A DNA stretch of 64,000 bases from Gilliamella sp. ESL0405 (GTDB lineage Bacteria > Pseudomonadota > Gammaproteobacteria > Enterobacterales > Orbaceae). Below, piece by piece: positions 27,273 to 35,389 of the stretch. The position numbers were made by a program, and so were the translations under genes. The DNA is taken from the NCBI RefSeq assembly GCF_019469205.1, contig NZ_CP048265.1:496001-560000 (forward strand), given 5' to 3'. The stretch's first letter is position 1, and every line of letters starts with the position of its first letter. The notes under the pieces were generated by a model. That model was not told the DNA's origin. It was given only the letters and a program-made list of their open reading frames with translations, and ran no database searches.

Positions 27273-28025
27273 TTAAATATATAGCTCTATGAATTTTTCT
27301 TCATGGTCCTTAGTAAAAATGTATCCCTCATGATTTCTTTGATTAATATTTTCTAATAGTTTTACTAATTTATGTATAGTACATATTGGATTAATTGACT
27401 CGTTATCCTTTTGCCATTCAATTAGTTTCATCGAATTATTTAGTGCTTCTTTATAATTATCAATAAATTGTTCTATACATTTTTTATTTGTTTCGTTATA
27501 TCCTTTAGCATATTTTTTCAAATAAGTCTTTGCTGTATCGCCTATTGATTTCTTACCCTTAGAATTGAATGGCTTAATGCACAAGTCAAAATGCAAAATG
27601 AACCATATTTCAAAACACGGATAAGTATAAATTGGAAAAATTTTTACTTTAGGTTGTTTAGAATTTTGATTCTCATAATTTATGAGTTCATTAATAAAAT
27701 TCTTATCTTTAACCGTATCTAGATCAAATATGCAGAATATGTAATCAAATGGCTCATGATTTTGAATTGATTCCTCTGCGATTTTTATAGCATTTTTAAT
27801 AATTCCAACACTATCAGTATATTCACTTTTTATTACTGATAGTGTCGATAAAGAAAACCTATTTTTTAATCCATCAAAATAAATCTTCTCCGAAACACCT
27901 TCTGTCAGTATCAAAATTTTGGGTATTATTTGTCTATAATTATTATTTCGTCTTATATCTTTTTTATTGGCCCGGATTTTCTTATTTTCATCGATTTTTT
28001 TCTTTTTTAAATCTTCACTTCCCAT
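27273..28025 (-). CDS. rloB: RloB-family protein (AbiLii-like), Toprim-like defence partner
   Basis: 250 residues of the RloB family. A Lys/Arg-rich N-terminus precedes the motif KILILTEGVSEKIYF (Glu42) and later FCIFDLDTVKD (Asp101, Asp103), a Toprim-like acidic pair consistent with metal-dependent nuclease chemistry; YPCFEIWFILHFD is another family landmark. It starts 15 bp after the ATPase gene, with GGGAG before the ATG, so the two form an operon. RloA/RloB (AbiLi/AbiLii) pairs are linked to restriction loci and abortive phage infection. The catalytic role is inferred from motifs. Confidence 0.88.
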   Translation of the reverse strand: MGSEDLKKKKIDENKKIRANKKDIRRNNNYRQIIPKILILTEGVSEKIYFDGLKNRFSLSTLSVIKSEYTDSVGIIKNAIKIAEESIQNHEPFDYIFCIFDLDTVKDKNFINELINYENQNSKQPKVKIFPIYTYPCFEIWFILHFDLCIKPFNSKGKKSIGDTAKTYLKKYAKGYNETNKKCIEQFIDNYKEALNNSMKLIEWQKDNESINPICTIHKLVKLLENINQRNHEGYIFTKDHEEKFIELYI

Positions 28026-28040
28026 TAAAGACTCCCAGCT

Positions 28041-29288
28041 TTAATCTTTGAAAAATGGTGTAGCGCCATATCTTCCGCTTAAATAGCGTAACTCCCAATT
28101 TTCTCTATCATTTCTTGGACGGAAGTCTGATAAAGAATATAAAACTGATGCTTGTTCTGAATTTTTCTCAATAAAATAAATTTGGTCTTTTCTTAAATAT
28201 TCAGAGTCAATTAAATGAGTATCATGTGTTGCAGCAATAAGCTGATTGTTTGTTTTTTGAAAACTATTTACAAAGTTTTTCACTAATAGTGGATGTAAAT
28301 CAGAACCTAGTTCATCAATATAAAAAGCTTTTGACTCATAGATTAAATCTTTCATCATAATCGATGAAAGCTCAAGTAGCTTAATAGTTCCTCTTGATTC
28401 AAATTTTATCGGAAACTCAATTAAGTCATCATTATTATCTTTATGGTAGGTAGATATTTTATAAGTAAATTGGTCTTTTAAATTATCAAGTAATTTCTTT
28501 TTTATCTCTTCAGGAATATTATTATCATCAAAAAGAACTGATTCCATTTTTTTTTCATCAATGCTTAAGTCAACAATATTAATATCTTGAGAGCGAATAA
28601 AATCTAATATATTTTTTTTATAAGAATTATCATTGCAACACATCCTGGCTAAATCTATCATTTCAGGTTCTTCAGATAAGCCTTTCGCAAACCAATTATA
28701 AATAGGTTCTAAAAAGTGGGTATTTTCTTGAACTGCTTTTGATAAAAAAAGTACATTTTTAGCTGTTTTTCTTGCTATATCGTTAAAGATCCTTAATGGC
28801 TTCAAATCAGTACCAAAATTAAAGATATACTGGTCCTGAGTATCTAAAAATCTATCAAATATAAGCTTTTCGTACCGTTTTGGAAAATAAGAGAGATGTT
28901 CATTAAATATTCTGTCTTTATAAAATGAAATAGAATAGTTATATCGAATATTATTACAAAAAAAGTTAATTTCATAACGTGATGGAGAATGCCGACTTTC
29001 AGAATTTAATGCAAACTGAGGAGATGAGAGATCCCATAAATTATCATCAGGAGTAAATTTCAATGACTCTAAGACCAAACTTCTCAAGTGAGCGAGGGCT
29101 GTAATAAAATTAGACTTTCCTGATGCATTAGCTCCATAAATAATAACTGCTTTTAAAAGCTTAATTCCTTCTATAGGAGTATCAAATAAATTATCTTTAT
29201 TATTATCATAGGGTGGTTCTGCAACCAAACTTAAAGTTTGGGGTTCTTTAAAAGAAAGAAAATTTTCTACAGTAAAATTAATAATCAT
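28041..29288 (-). CDS. rloA: RloA-like AAA-family ATPase (AbiLi-like), defence system
   Basis: 415 residues, SMC/OLD-type ATPase: N-terminal INFTVENFLSFKEPQTLSL, Walker A IYGANASGKSNF (52-59), a central helical region, Walker B FYIDELGSDLHP (Asp325-Glu326) and a switch His in AATHDTHLID (His355). This is the typical RloA/AbiLi layout (AAA_15/21). It lies directly upstream of RloB. By analogy with ATPase-Toprim systems such as PARIS, OLD and Gabija, the ATPase would sense infection and release or activate RloB; that is inference. Confidence 0.9.
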   Translation of the reverse strand: MIINFTVENFLSFKEPQTLSLVAEPPYDNNKDNLFDTPIEGIKLLKAVIIYGANASGKSNFITALAHLRSLVLESLKFTPDDNLWDLSSPQFALNSESRHSPSRYEINFFCNNIRYNYSISFYKDRIFNEHLSYFPKRYEKLIFDRFLDTQDQYIFNFGTDLKPLRIFNDIARKTAKNVLFLSKAVQENTHFLEPIYNWFAKGLSEEPEMIDLARMCCNDNSYKKNILDFIRSQDINIVDLSIDEKKMESVLFDDNNIPEEIKKKLLDNLKDQFTYKISTYHKDNNDDLIEFPIKFESRGTIKLLELSSIMMKDLIYESKAFYIDELGSDLHPLLVKNFVNSFQKTNNQLIAATHDTHLIDSEYLRKDQIYFIEKNSEQASVLYSLSDFRPRNDRENWELRYLSGRYGATPFFKD

Positions 29289-29442
29289 TTATGGATCCTT
29301 TTTTGATGGATATTCTATCCATAATATTAGTATCTTTTATTCTAATATTATTGTCAATTATATGTAATACAGAAAATATTGATATCAAATAAGTGGGTTT
29401 GGAATTTTTGAGTAAATATCTCTAAAAAGATAGGAATAGCTA

Positions 29443-29745
29443 ATTAATCTTATCCTTTAACTTGTTTTTAACTCATAACTTACCCTATGTTATTCAGAAT
29501 ACAGATAGAGTGTTTGCAATTGAATCAGTAAACGCGAAAGATTTACATAATTTATACAAGACATTTTTTAATTTAGATTGTAATGGCGGAAAGGTAGTAC
29601 CAAAAATAAATGATATATTCAATGTAAGGGATTTTATTATATTAGAATATAATATTCCACTAGAACAGTTAATGATTTCTTTTTATCTTTACCTTGAAAG
29701 CCTTCTTTTAAAAAGATTGAAAGAAAAAGTTTCAACTAGCATAAA
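29443..29745 (+). pseudogene. Truncated C-terminal gene fragment cut by a palindromic element
   Basis: An open frame without a good start (first candidate TTG at 29462) reads LFLTHNLPYVIQNTDRVFAI, then HNLYKTFFNLDCNGGK and KINDIFNVRDFIILEYNI. The LTHN segment resembles the switch-His region of AAA ATPases. The frame runs into the palindrome at 29746, which adds an artefactual end. It is on the opposite strand to rloA. Probably the remains of another ATPase gene whose 5' part is deleted and 3' part displaced by the insertion. Assignment is weak. Confidence 0.4.
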
Positions 29746-29793
29746 TGAAGTGACCCCAAGTAATTGGTTGTCCAACTATTGGGGGTCACTTCA
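29746..29793. mobile_element. 48-bp palindrome made of two IS-like ends (MITE-like)
   Basis: TGAAGTGACCCCAAGTAATT at the left and its partner TGAAGTGACCCCCAATAGTT, read on the minus strand from the right, abut to make a near-perfect palindrome. The same structure in reverse orientation is at 59975-60022, and one end is at the IS3 remnant at 25430. No clear target duplication is visible here. Confidence 0.7.
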
Positions 29794-30079
29794 TTAAGCT
29801 GTTTATAAGATAACAAATGATAACAACTAACTAGGTTATTCTGCAGGTATGTCTTTTATTTTCATATATGGTTCTAAATCACATAATAATAAAGCAAGCT
29901 CTTTTGTCTCGATTATAGGTAATTTTACAGCTTACTCGAATACTCTCATCTTAGCAAAACTAACCATTTACATTCCTCACGCCCCTAATAGATATTTGCG
30001 CCAGTTCGCTAGGGTTGCGAATGTTCGGGGATCAGCCTAGACGCAAATAATACTTTAATATACAGATATATACATTTAA

Positions 30080-31036
30080 TTATTTTATACTTAGCAAGTA
30101 CTTTTTTTGATTGTTAATGATTCTTTTAAAATTACTTTGAAATCCAAACATTATTTGAGATAAGGAGTGATTAAAAAATAGAACATCATTTTTTGAGAAA
30201 TCATTACTTTTTTTATAATAAGAAACAACATTAGGAACATCTGAATATAATAACATTGCCTCATAATGAAGAACGCTATGCTTAATTGAATTAAAAAGAT
30301 TATTAATGGTTTTTAAAAACTCAGTATTATCTTCATAATAATCAATACCATTACCAATGAGAATCTGTTTACAAAGCGGATAAGTGCTATTTTTTTTAGT
30401 TGAAAATAAATCTCCTATACAATCCACTTCAATTTTGTTTCTTGTCTTGAAAAGACTTTTATAACAAGTAACATATGTCAATTGAACCAGCTCATCAAAT
30501 AAGCTTCTAATGGAAAGTATTAACCCTTCTGTTTTTAACCTATAAAGAATAAATGGATTTTGTTCTTGTTGCATTAGTTGATATGGATTTTGTAAATTTT
30601 TTATATTTTCTTCATGAAATTTTACAATATCTATAAATTCGTGTTGAATTAATAAATGCTTATTAACAATCATTAAAGACTGCAATTCTGGATTGGTAAA
30701 TCTTTCTATTTCTTCATATTTTGGCATTTGAAGAAAACTATATGATTCAATTTGAAATTGTTTTATTGAACATTCCTTATTGTAAATATAATTTTCTTCA
30801 ATCAAATTAGTTCTGGGGAATATATCCTCTTTTACAATCCATTGATCATTTTCAAAAACATATATCTGTCCTTTTGGTAATTTTTGACTTGGTAATTCTA
30901 TATCAGTTGAGTTTGCAGGAAGTCCAATTCCTTTTTGTTGATAGTAATTATCTTCTTTATGTGTAAAAAATTTATCCCATTTATTATAGTGAAAAATGGT
31001 TACATATCGATCATACTCATAAAATTCTTTCCGCAT
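30080..31036 (-). CDS. Unknown protein with a tail-fibre-like N-terminus
   Basis: 318 residues. The N-terminal 75 residues (GIGLPANSTDIELPSQKLPK, QIYVFENDQWIVKED) resemble the linker domain of phage tail-fibre or tail-fibre-assembly proteins. The rest is alpha-helical (LKTEGLILSIRSLFDELVQL, LNNLFNSIKHSVLHYEAM) with an IKHSVLH segment like those in HEPN-type or other helical-bundle families. No signal peptide. It lies beside the RloA/RloB pair, between it and ssrA, but in its own transcription unit. Function unknown. Confidence 0.5.
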   Translation of the reverse strand: MRKEFYEYDRYVTIFHYNKWDKFFTHKEDNYYQQKGIGLPANSTDIELPSQKLPKGQIYVFENDQWIVKEDIFPRTNLIEENYIYNKECSIKQFQIESYSFLQMPKYEEIERFTNPELQSLMIVNKHLLIQHEFIDIVKFHEENIKNLQNPYQLMQQEQNPFILYRLKTEGLILSIRSLFDELVQLTYVTCYKSLFKTRNKIEVDCIGDLFSTKKNSTYPLCKQILIGNGIDYYEDNTEFLKTINNLFNSIKHSVLHYEAMLLYSDVPNVVSYYKKSNDFSKNDVLFFNHSLSQIMFGFQSNFKRIINNQKKYLLSIK

Positions 31037-31291
31037 AAGTATAGCTCCAATAAAGTATTACAATTTATTTCTTAACCAATCTCAGGATAGTAATATACTT
31101 ATTACATAATCATACACTTTCAATATACATTAATTTATCTTGATATTTGTCAGTAAAAATAATTTTAGTTTGCTACACGGATAAATGTATCTTGTTGGTA
31201 CTTACGGAATACTGAAATAGCCTTTAAGGCTTGATATTACTGTATTTTTTGTGTTTTAGTGGGGTTAAAAGAATCTTACGAAATAGTGAAT

Positions 31292-31656
31292 TGGTGGAGC
31301 TGGCGGGAGTTGAACCCGCGTCCGAAATCTCTACATCCTTGGTACTACATGCGTAGTTTGTCTTTAAATTTCGCCTACCTGCTGCGGACAAACACGCTAC
31401 CGATAGACTAGCTTGATTAAGTTTAATGCTTCCGCCCCAAGCAAGGCTTCCACACGATCTCGTTTGGGTTTGACTCCTCTTTATCCCCGTCCTACGAGCG
31501 GAGGCTAGGGAGAGAAGGCTCTATGCAGGTTATTAAGCTGCTAGTGCGTAGTTTTCGTCGTTTGCGACTATTTTTTTGCGGTTTATTTACGAGGCCTACC
31601 GCACCTCGGCATGCACCTTGGGTTTCGCAAATCCCGTCGAATCCAGAATCAGCCCC
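31292..31656 (-). ncRNA. ssrA: Transfer-messenger RNA (tmRNA)
   Basis: On the minus strand a 365-nt RNA starts GGGGCTGATTCTGGATTCGA and ends GGGTTCAACTCCCGCCAGCT plus CCACCA, forming the tRNA-Ala-like ends. The internal reading frame encodes the tag ANDENYALAA followed by TAA TAA, identical to the enterobacterial tag. tmRNA rescues stalled ribosomes with SmpB. ssrA 3' ends are common integration sites, so this may bound the accessory region on the right. Confidence 0.98.
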
Positions 31657-31691
31657 AATTGTGATTTGTTATTAACTAACAATATCGGGGC

Positions 31692-31720
31692 ATTATAGGT
31701 CAATTCAAGGGGGAATACAA
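31692..31720 (-). promoter_or_regulatory. ssrA promoter
   Basis: On the minus strand TTGTAT (31715-31720), 17 bp, TATAAT (31692-31697), followed by GCCCCG. Transcription would begin about 30 nt before the mature tmRNA 5' end, as expected for an RNase P-processed precursor. Confidence 0.8.
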
Positions 31721-31935
31721 GTTAACCTAAATTTAGATAAGCCCCGTTTTCAGTTGGTTTTTCATCTTTTGCTGTGCTAAAAATCTTATCTACCACACTT
31801 TTAGTGACAGTATTAAGGTTGTCACCTGCACAGCGTTAATATAAGTTGGGCACCAACCCAATAAGCTTTAAATTAAAGGCACTGCGTTGATAACCATTGA
31901 AATTCTATCAAGACAGAAACCTACTATTACAAATA

Positions 31936-32634
31936 AAGCTAGCCTCCAATCCTGTCAAAAAGTTTCAGAAATACCCTATGTTTTAGTATAAAAGTCATCA
32001 TTTAAAATAGAGAAGAACATAAAATCTTTTAATAGGAGATAATAAATAAAAGTTTGGAGGTTTTCTTTTAAAAGAATGATTACCGTTGCTTAAAGTTTTT
32101 GGTGATTAAGTGTGCAATACCGAATCCGAATATAGCGCATTAAGAATTAAGCAAGCCCCCAATCTTGTCAAGAAGTTTCAGAAATACCCTATGTTTTAGT
32201 ATAAAAATCATCATTTAAAATAGAGAAGAACATAAAATCTTTTAATAGGAGATAATAAATAAAAGTTTGGAGGTTTTTCTTTTAAAAAGAATGATTACCG
32301 TTTCTTATAGTTTTCGGTGATTAAGTGTGCAGTGCCGAATCCGAATATAGCGCATTAAGAATTAAGCTAGCCTCCAATCTTGTCAAAAAGTTTCAGAAAT
32401 ACCCTACGTTTTAGTATAAAAATCATCATTTAAAATAGAGAAGAACATAAAATCTTTTAATAGGAGATAATAAATAAAAGTTTGGCGGTTTTTCTCTTAA
32501 AAGAATGATTACCGTTGCTTAAAGTTTTCGGTGATTAAGTGTGCAGTGCCGAATCGAATATAGCGCATTAAGAATTAAGCTAGCCCCCAATCTTGTCAAG
32601 AAGTTTCAGAAATACCCTACGTTTTAGTAAAAAA
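31936..32634. repeat. Tandem array: three full copies and one partial copy of a ~213-bp repeat
   Basis: Units begin with AAGC(T/A)AGCC(T/C)CCAATC at 31936, 32149, 32364 and 32577 (lengths 213, 215, 213 and a 58-bp stub). Copies differ by scattered point changes and single-base indels. Each unit contains the core TGTCAAGAAGTTTCAGAAAT, an AGGAG-like stretch in AATAGGAGATAATAAATAAA, a perfect palindrome TTCTTTTAAAAGAA in copy 1, and the stem ATTACCG...CGGTGAT. No ORF over about 20 codons is conserved. The flanks 31721-31935 and 32635-33153 hold no gene I can identify. Confidence 0.9.
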
Positions 32635-32878
32635 CTTAATACTTGTTGATGTCGGGATTTAATTATTTATTTTTTTGTATGACAGTTTAAGCCGGGTTTT
32701 TTGTTAAATAGATAGAGAAATTTTATTTTTTTAAAAAAATTAAAAAATAATAACCATTATAAATCAACTGTTTATAATATTTTTTAATAAATATTATAAA
32801 TTTTTTAAAATAAGTTGGAACTTTTTGTTATTACCGTTGTCTATATTATCAGATTACGTTAATTCATTTTTTTGCCCT

Positions 32879-32905
32879 CCACTCAATATTGAGTGGATTT
32901 TTTTT
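32879..32905 (+). terminator. Orphan intrinsic terminator
   Basis: CCACTCA / TGAGTGG with an ATAT loop followed by A and eight T. No gene is visible upstream on the plus strand for over 2 kb, which leaves room for an unrecognised short transcript from the repeat region. Confidence 0.75.
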
Positions 32906-33153
32906 GCCTGTCGTTTGCCGTTAGGCGTCCATGCTCTTTTTAATCAACATTGCTATTTTCGCTTTGGGTTTTAATCTTTTAAGGCTTTGCATCTTGTGCC
33001 ATAGCTTGATAACTAACACTATCTGTCCAATTTTGACAGCTATGAATAAAGTAGTATCATTGTTATCTTTATCAAGGGCTTGAAAAAATTTTAATGTTAA
33101 TGATTAGAATAAGCGCTTGCCCGCCATATCGACTGTAAGTTAAGAGAATTTCT

Positions 33154-34050
33154 ATGTTATTTTCCAGCCAAACCAAAGGACATCTAATTGCGTTGATGAC
33201 CGTGTTTCTTTGGGGAACCACCTTTATTGCCACTAAAGTACTGTTGATCGATTTTAAACCCATTGAAATTTTATTTTACCGGTTTGGGTTGGGTTACTTA
33301 ATGCTTTGGGTTTTGGCGCCACAGATATTTGCTTGGCAAGGATTTAAGCAAGAACTGATGTTTTTGTGCGCCGGGTTTTGTGGTGTAACTTGTTATTTTT
33401 TATGTGAGAATATTGCCTTAACTTATACCACCGCCTCAAACGTCGGAGTGATCACAACATTAGCGCCCGTGTTTACCGCACTTTTATCGATCTTCTTTTT
33501 AAGAACTGAACGGCCAGCGAAGCGATTTTATATCGGGTGTTTATTTGCTATTTTTGGTGTTGGCTTAATCAGCTTGAATGGTAAATATGTGTTGTCGCTT
33601 AATCCTTTGGGTGATCTGCTTGCGGTCGGTGCCTGTTTGTTTTGGGCATGTTATTCAATCTTAACCAAAAAATGCAGTCATTATGGATACAATACAATTT
33701 TATTAACACGACGATTCTTTTTCTATGGTTTAGTGATGATGCTCCCGGCGTTATATCTGTTTGATTTTAAATGGGGACTTGATCGCTTCACGCACTCAGC
33801 TAATCTTTTTAATATCCTATTTTTAGGCGTAGGGGCTTCGGCGATCTGTTTTGCTTCCTGGAATTATGCAGTGAAATTAGTTGGTGCCGTAAAAATTAGT
33901 ATCTACCTGTATTTAGTGCCAATTTTGACCATTATTGCCGCAGTTGTGATGTTAAATGAGCCTTTTACATGGATAGCCGCTATCGGTACGTTATCAACCC
34001 TTATTGGGGTGTTGTTATCGGAAGGAAAATTCAGATTCAGTAAGCATTGA
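33154..34050 (+). CDS. EamA/DMT-family transporter
   Basis: 298-residue inner-membrane protein with ten hydrophobic segments and two EamA repeats. Typical motifs: LMTVFLWGTTFIATKVLL at the first span, TTASNVGVITTLAPVFTALL at the end of the first repeat, and GDLLAVGACLFWACYSILTK opening the second, closing with LNEPFTWIAAIGTLSTLIGV. Members export amino acids or metabolites; substrate not predictable. A terminator follows at 34076. Confidence 0.9.
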   Translation: MLFSSQTKGHLIALMTVFLWGTTFIATKVLLIDFKPIEILFYRFGLGYLMLWVLAPQIFAWQGFKQELMFLCAGFCGVTCYFLCENIALTYTTASNVGVITTLAPVFTALLSIFFLRTERPAKRFYIGCLFAIFGVGLISLNGKYVLSLNPLGDLLAVGACLFWACYSILTKKCSHYGYNTILLTRRFFFYGLVMMLPALYLFDFKWGLDRFTHSANLFNILFLGVGASAICFASWNYAVKLVGAVKISIYLYLVPILTIIAAVVMLNEPFTWIAAIGTLSTLIGVLLSEGKFRFSKH

Positions 34051-34075
34051 TCTAATCAATCAAATAAGTGACTAC

Positions 34076-34096
34076 AAGGGGCTTGTGCCCCTTTTT
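34076..34096. terminator. Terminator between the EamA transporter and acvB
   Basis: AAGGGGC / GCCCCTT stem with a TTGT loop and five T. It lies between two convergent genes and may serve both. Confidence 0.8.
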
Positions 34097-34104
34097 ACTG
34101 TATG

Positions 34105-35388
34105 TTAAGGCGTTATGCGTTTATCGATTGCATCCATAATGATTTGCCCGAGGTGGGGGTAATTATTATCAAAATGGTGACCGCCGGGGAGTTCGACCGC
34201 TTCGCCTTTCATTTGTGGTTGCAGACATCCAGTTTCGTCTTGTTCTTCCTCGCCATAGATGCAAAAGAGTTTATTAGCCGGAATTTTATCGACTTCCGGT
34301 GCTGTTTTCATCTCTTGACCGGATTGTCCTAGCCAGCCGCTGATCTCAATTTCAAAGTTAGCATCTTTGGAAAAGGCGATCAAAACCAAAGCTTGTACGG
34401 CTTGTTGATCTTGTGGGGATAAGCGATTATAAAGTGCCGGTAAGATATCACCGCCGAACGAATAGCCAGCCAGTACAAAGCGCTTCGTGCCCCATTTATC
34501 ACGATATTGTTGCATTAAATAGGCTAAATCTTTACTACTGCGCTCGACTGAACGATGTTGCCAAAATAGTTTTAATGCATCAACGCCAACCACCGAATAA
34601 CCATTTGACGCCATATATTCGGCGGATACTTTGTCTAAATCCCGCCAACCACCGTCACCGGAATAGTAGAAAGTGACGGTTTCCGGGTGAGCTTGTTTAT
34701 CTTTAGCGGGCAATTCAATGACCGGCAATTGTTCATGCTCGCCATATAAAATCGATGATAAATGTAAACTTAATAACTCAACCGGCGAGGCTTGATACTC
34801 ACCAATAGACGTTGTGACATTAATCTTTTTTTGTTCACGAGGAAACACTGCCACAGCTTCATCGGGTGGGTTGTTCCAAATCACCTGCCAACTGCCATGG
34901 CTGGCTTGAGAGGGTAATGGGGCATCACAATCTTTATGGTCTAGTGTGAACTCAATTGATAGCGCTTTGGCATTATCATTTGGTTGCTTAGTTAACCACC
35001 GATAGGCAAACGCTGCGCCTTCTTGCATACCGGCGACCACATAGTGGCTCTCGTTAAGGATTTTTTTAGCTTGATCAAAGCGGTTTTGCTGCTCAAGGCA
35101 ACTGGCGTTTGGTTTTAATTCAAATTGTACCAGTTTTGCCCCCGTGCTTTTAGATAAATCAAGCAGTTGTTGAGCGCTGAAATGATTTTCTTCGGTGGCA
35201 ACAATGATAGCAGCGGCTTCCGCTAATGTTTTCGGTGTTGCTGATAATACTGAAAAATTCGAGTCAATGGTTATTGTATTGACTGAAGCGCTTTGCCGTT
35301 TTTTATAATAATACAGACCCGCAAAGACAAGTAACGTAATGAGCACCAGCATCAAAAACAGTAAAATATAGCGTAATGTCTTTTTCAT
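34105..35388 (-). CDS. acvB: AcvB/VirJ-family serine hydrolase
   Basis: 427 residues: an N-terminal membrane anchor (ILLFLMLVLITLLVFAGLYY), a first degenerate VirJ-like domain, and a C-terminal alpha/beta-hydrolase domain with VTFYYSGDGGWRDLDK and the nucleophile motif FVLAGYSFGGDILP, closing with a His in ELPGGHHFDN. AcvB proteins encoded next to mprF/lpiA hydrolyse lysyl-phosphatidylglycerol in the periplasm. Here it follows mprF with a 1-bp gap, so the pair is one operon. The active-site assignment is from motifs. Confidence 0.85.
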   Translation of the reverse strand: MKKTLRYILLFLMLVLITLLVFAGLYYYKKRQSASVNTITIDSNFSVLSATPKTLAEAAAIIVATEENHFSAQQLLDLSKSTGAKLVQFELKPNASCLEQQNRFDQAKKILNESHYVVAGMQEGAAFAYRWLTKQPNDNAKALSIEFTLDHKDCDAPLPSQASHGSWQVIWNNPPDEAVAVFPREQKKINVTTSIGEYQASPVELLSLHLSSILYGEHEQLPVIELPAKDKQAHPETVTFYYSGDGGWRDLDKVSAEYMASNGYSVVGVDALKLFWQHRSVERSSKDLAYLMQQYRDKWGTKRFVLAGYSFGGDILPALYNRLSPQDQQAVQALVLIAFSKDANFEIEISGWLGQSGQEMKTAPEVDKIPANKLFCIYGEEEQDETGCLQPQMKGEAVELPGGHHFDNNYPHLGQIIMDAIDKRITP

Positions 35389-35389
35389 A

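Noticed and set aside
29849..30040. 63-codon plus-strand ORF
   Set aside because: No ribosome site, no recognisable sequence, and mixed low-complexity composition; not supported as a gene.
31292..31320. Attachment site at the ssrA 3' end
   Set aside because: No second copy of the ssrA 3' end was found in the window and no integrase lies next to it, so it is left as a possibility only.
31936..32634. CRISPR array
   Set aside because: Units are 213 bp and contiguous, with no short repeat-spacer alternation, and no cas genes are nearby.
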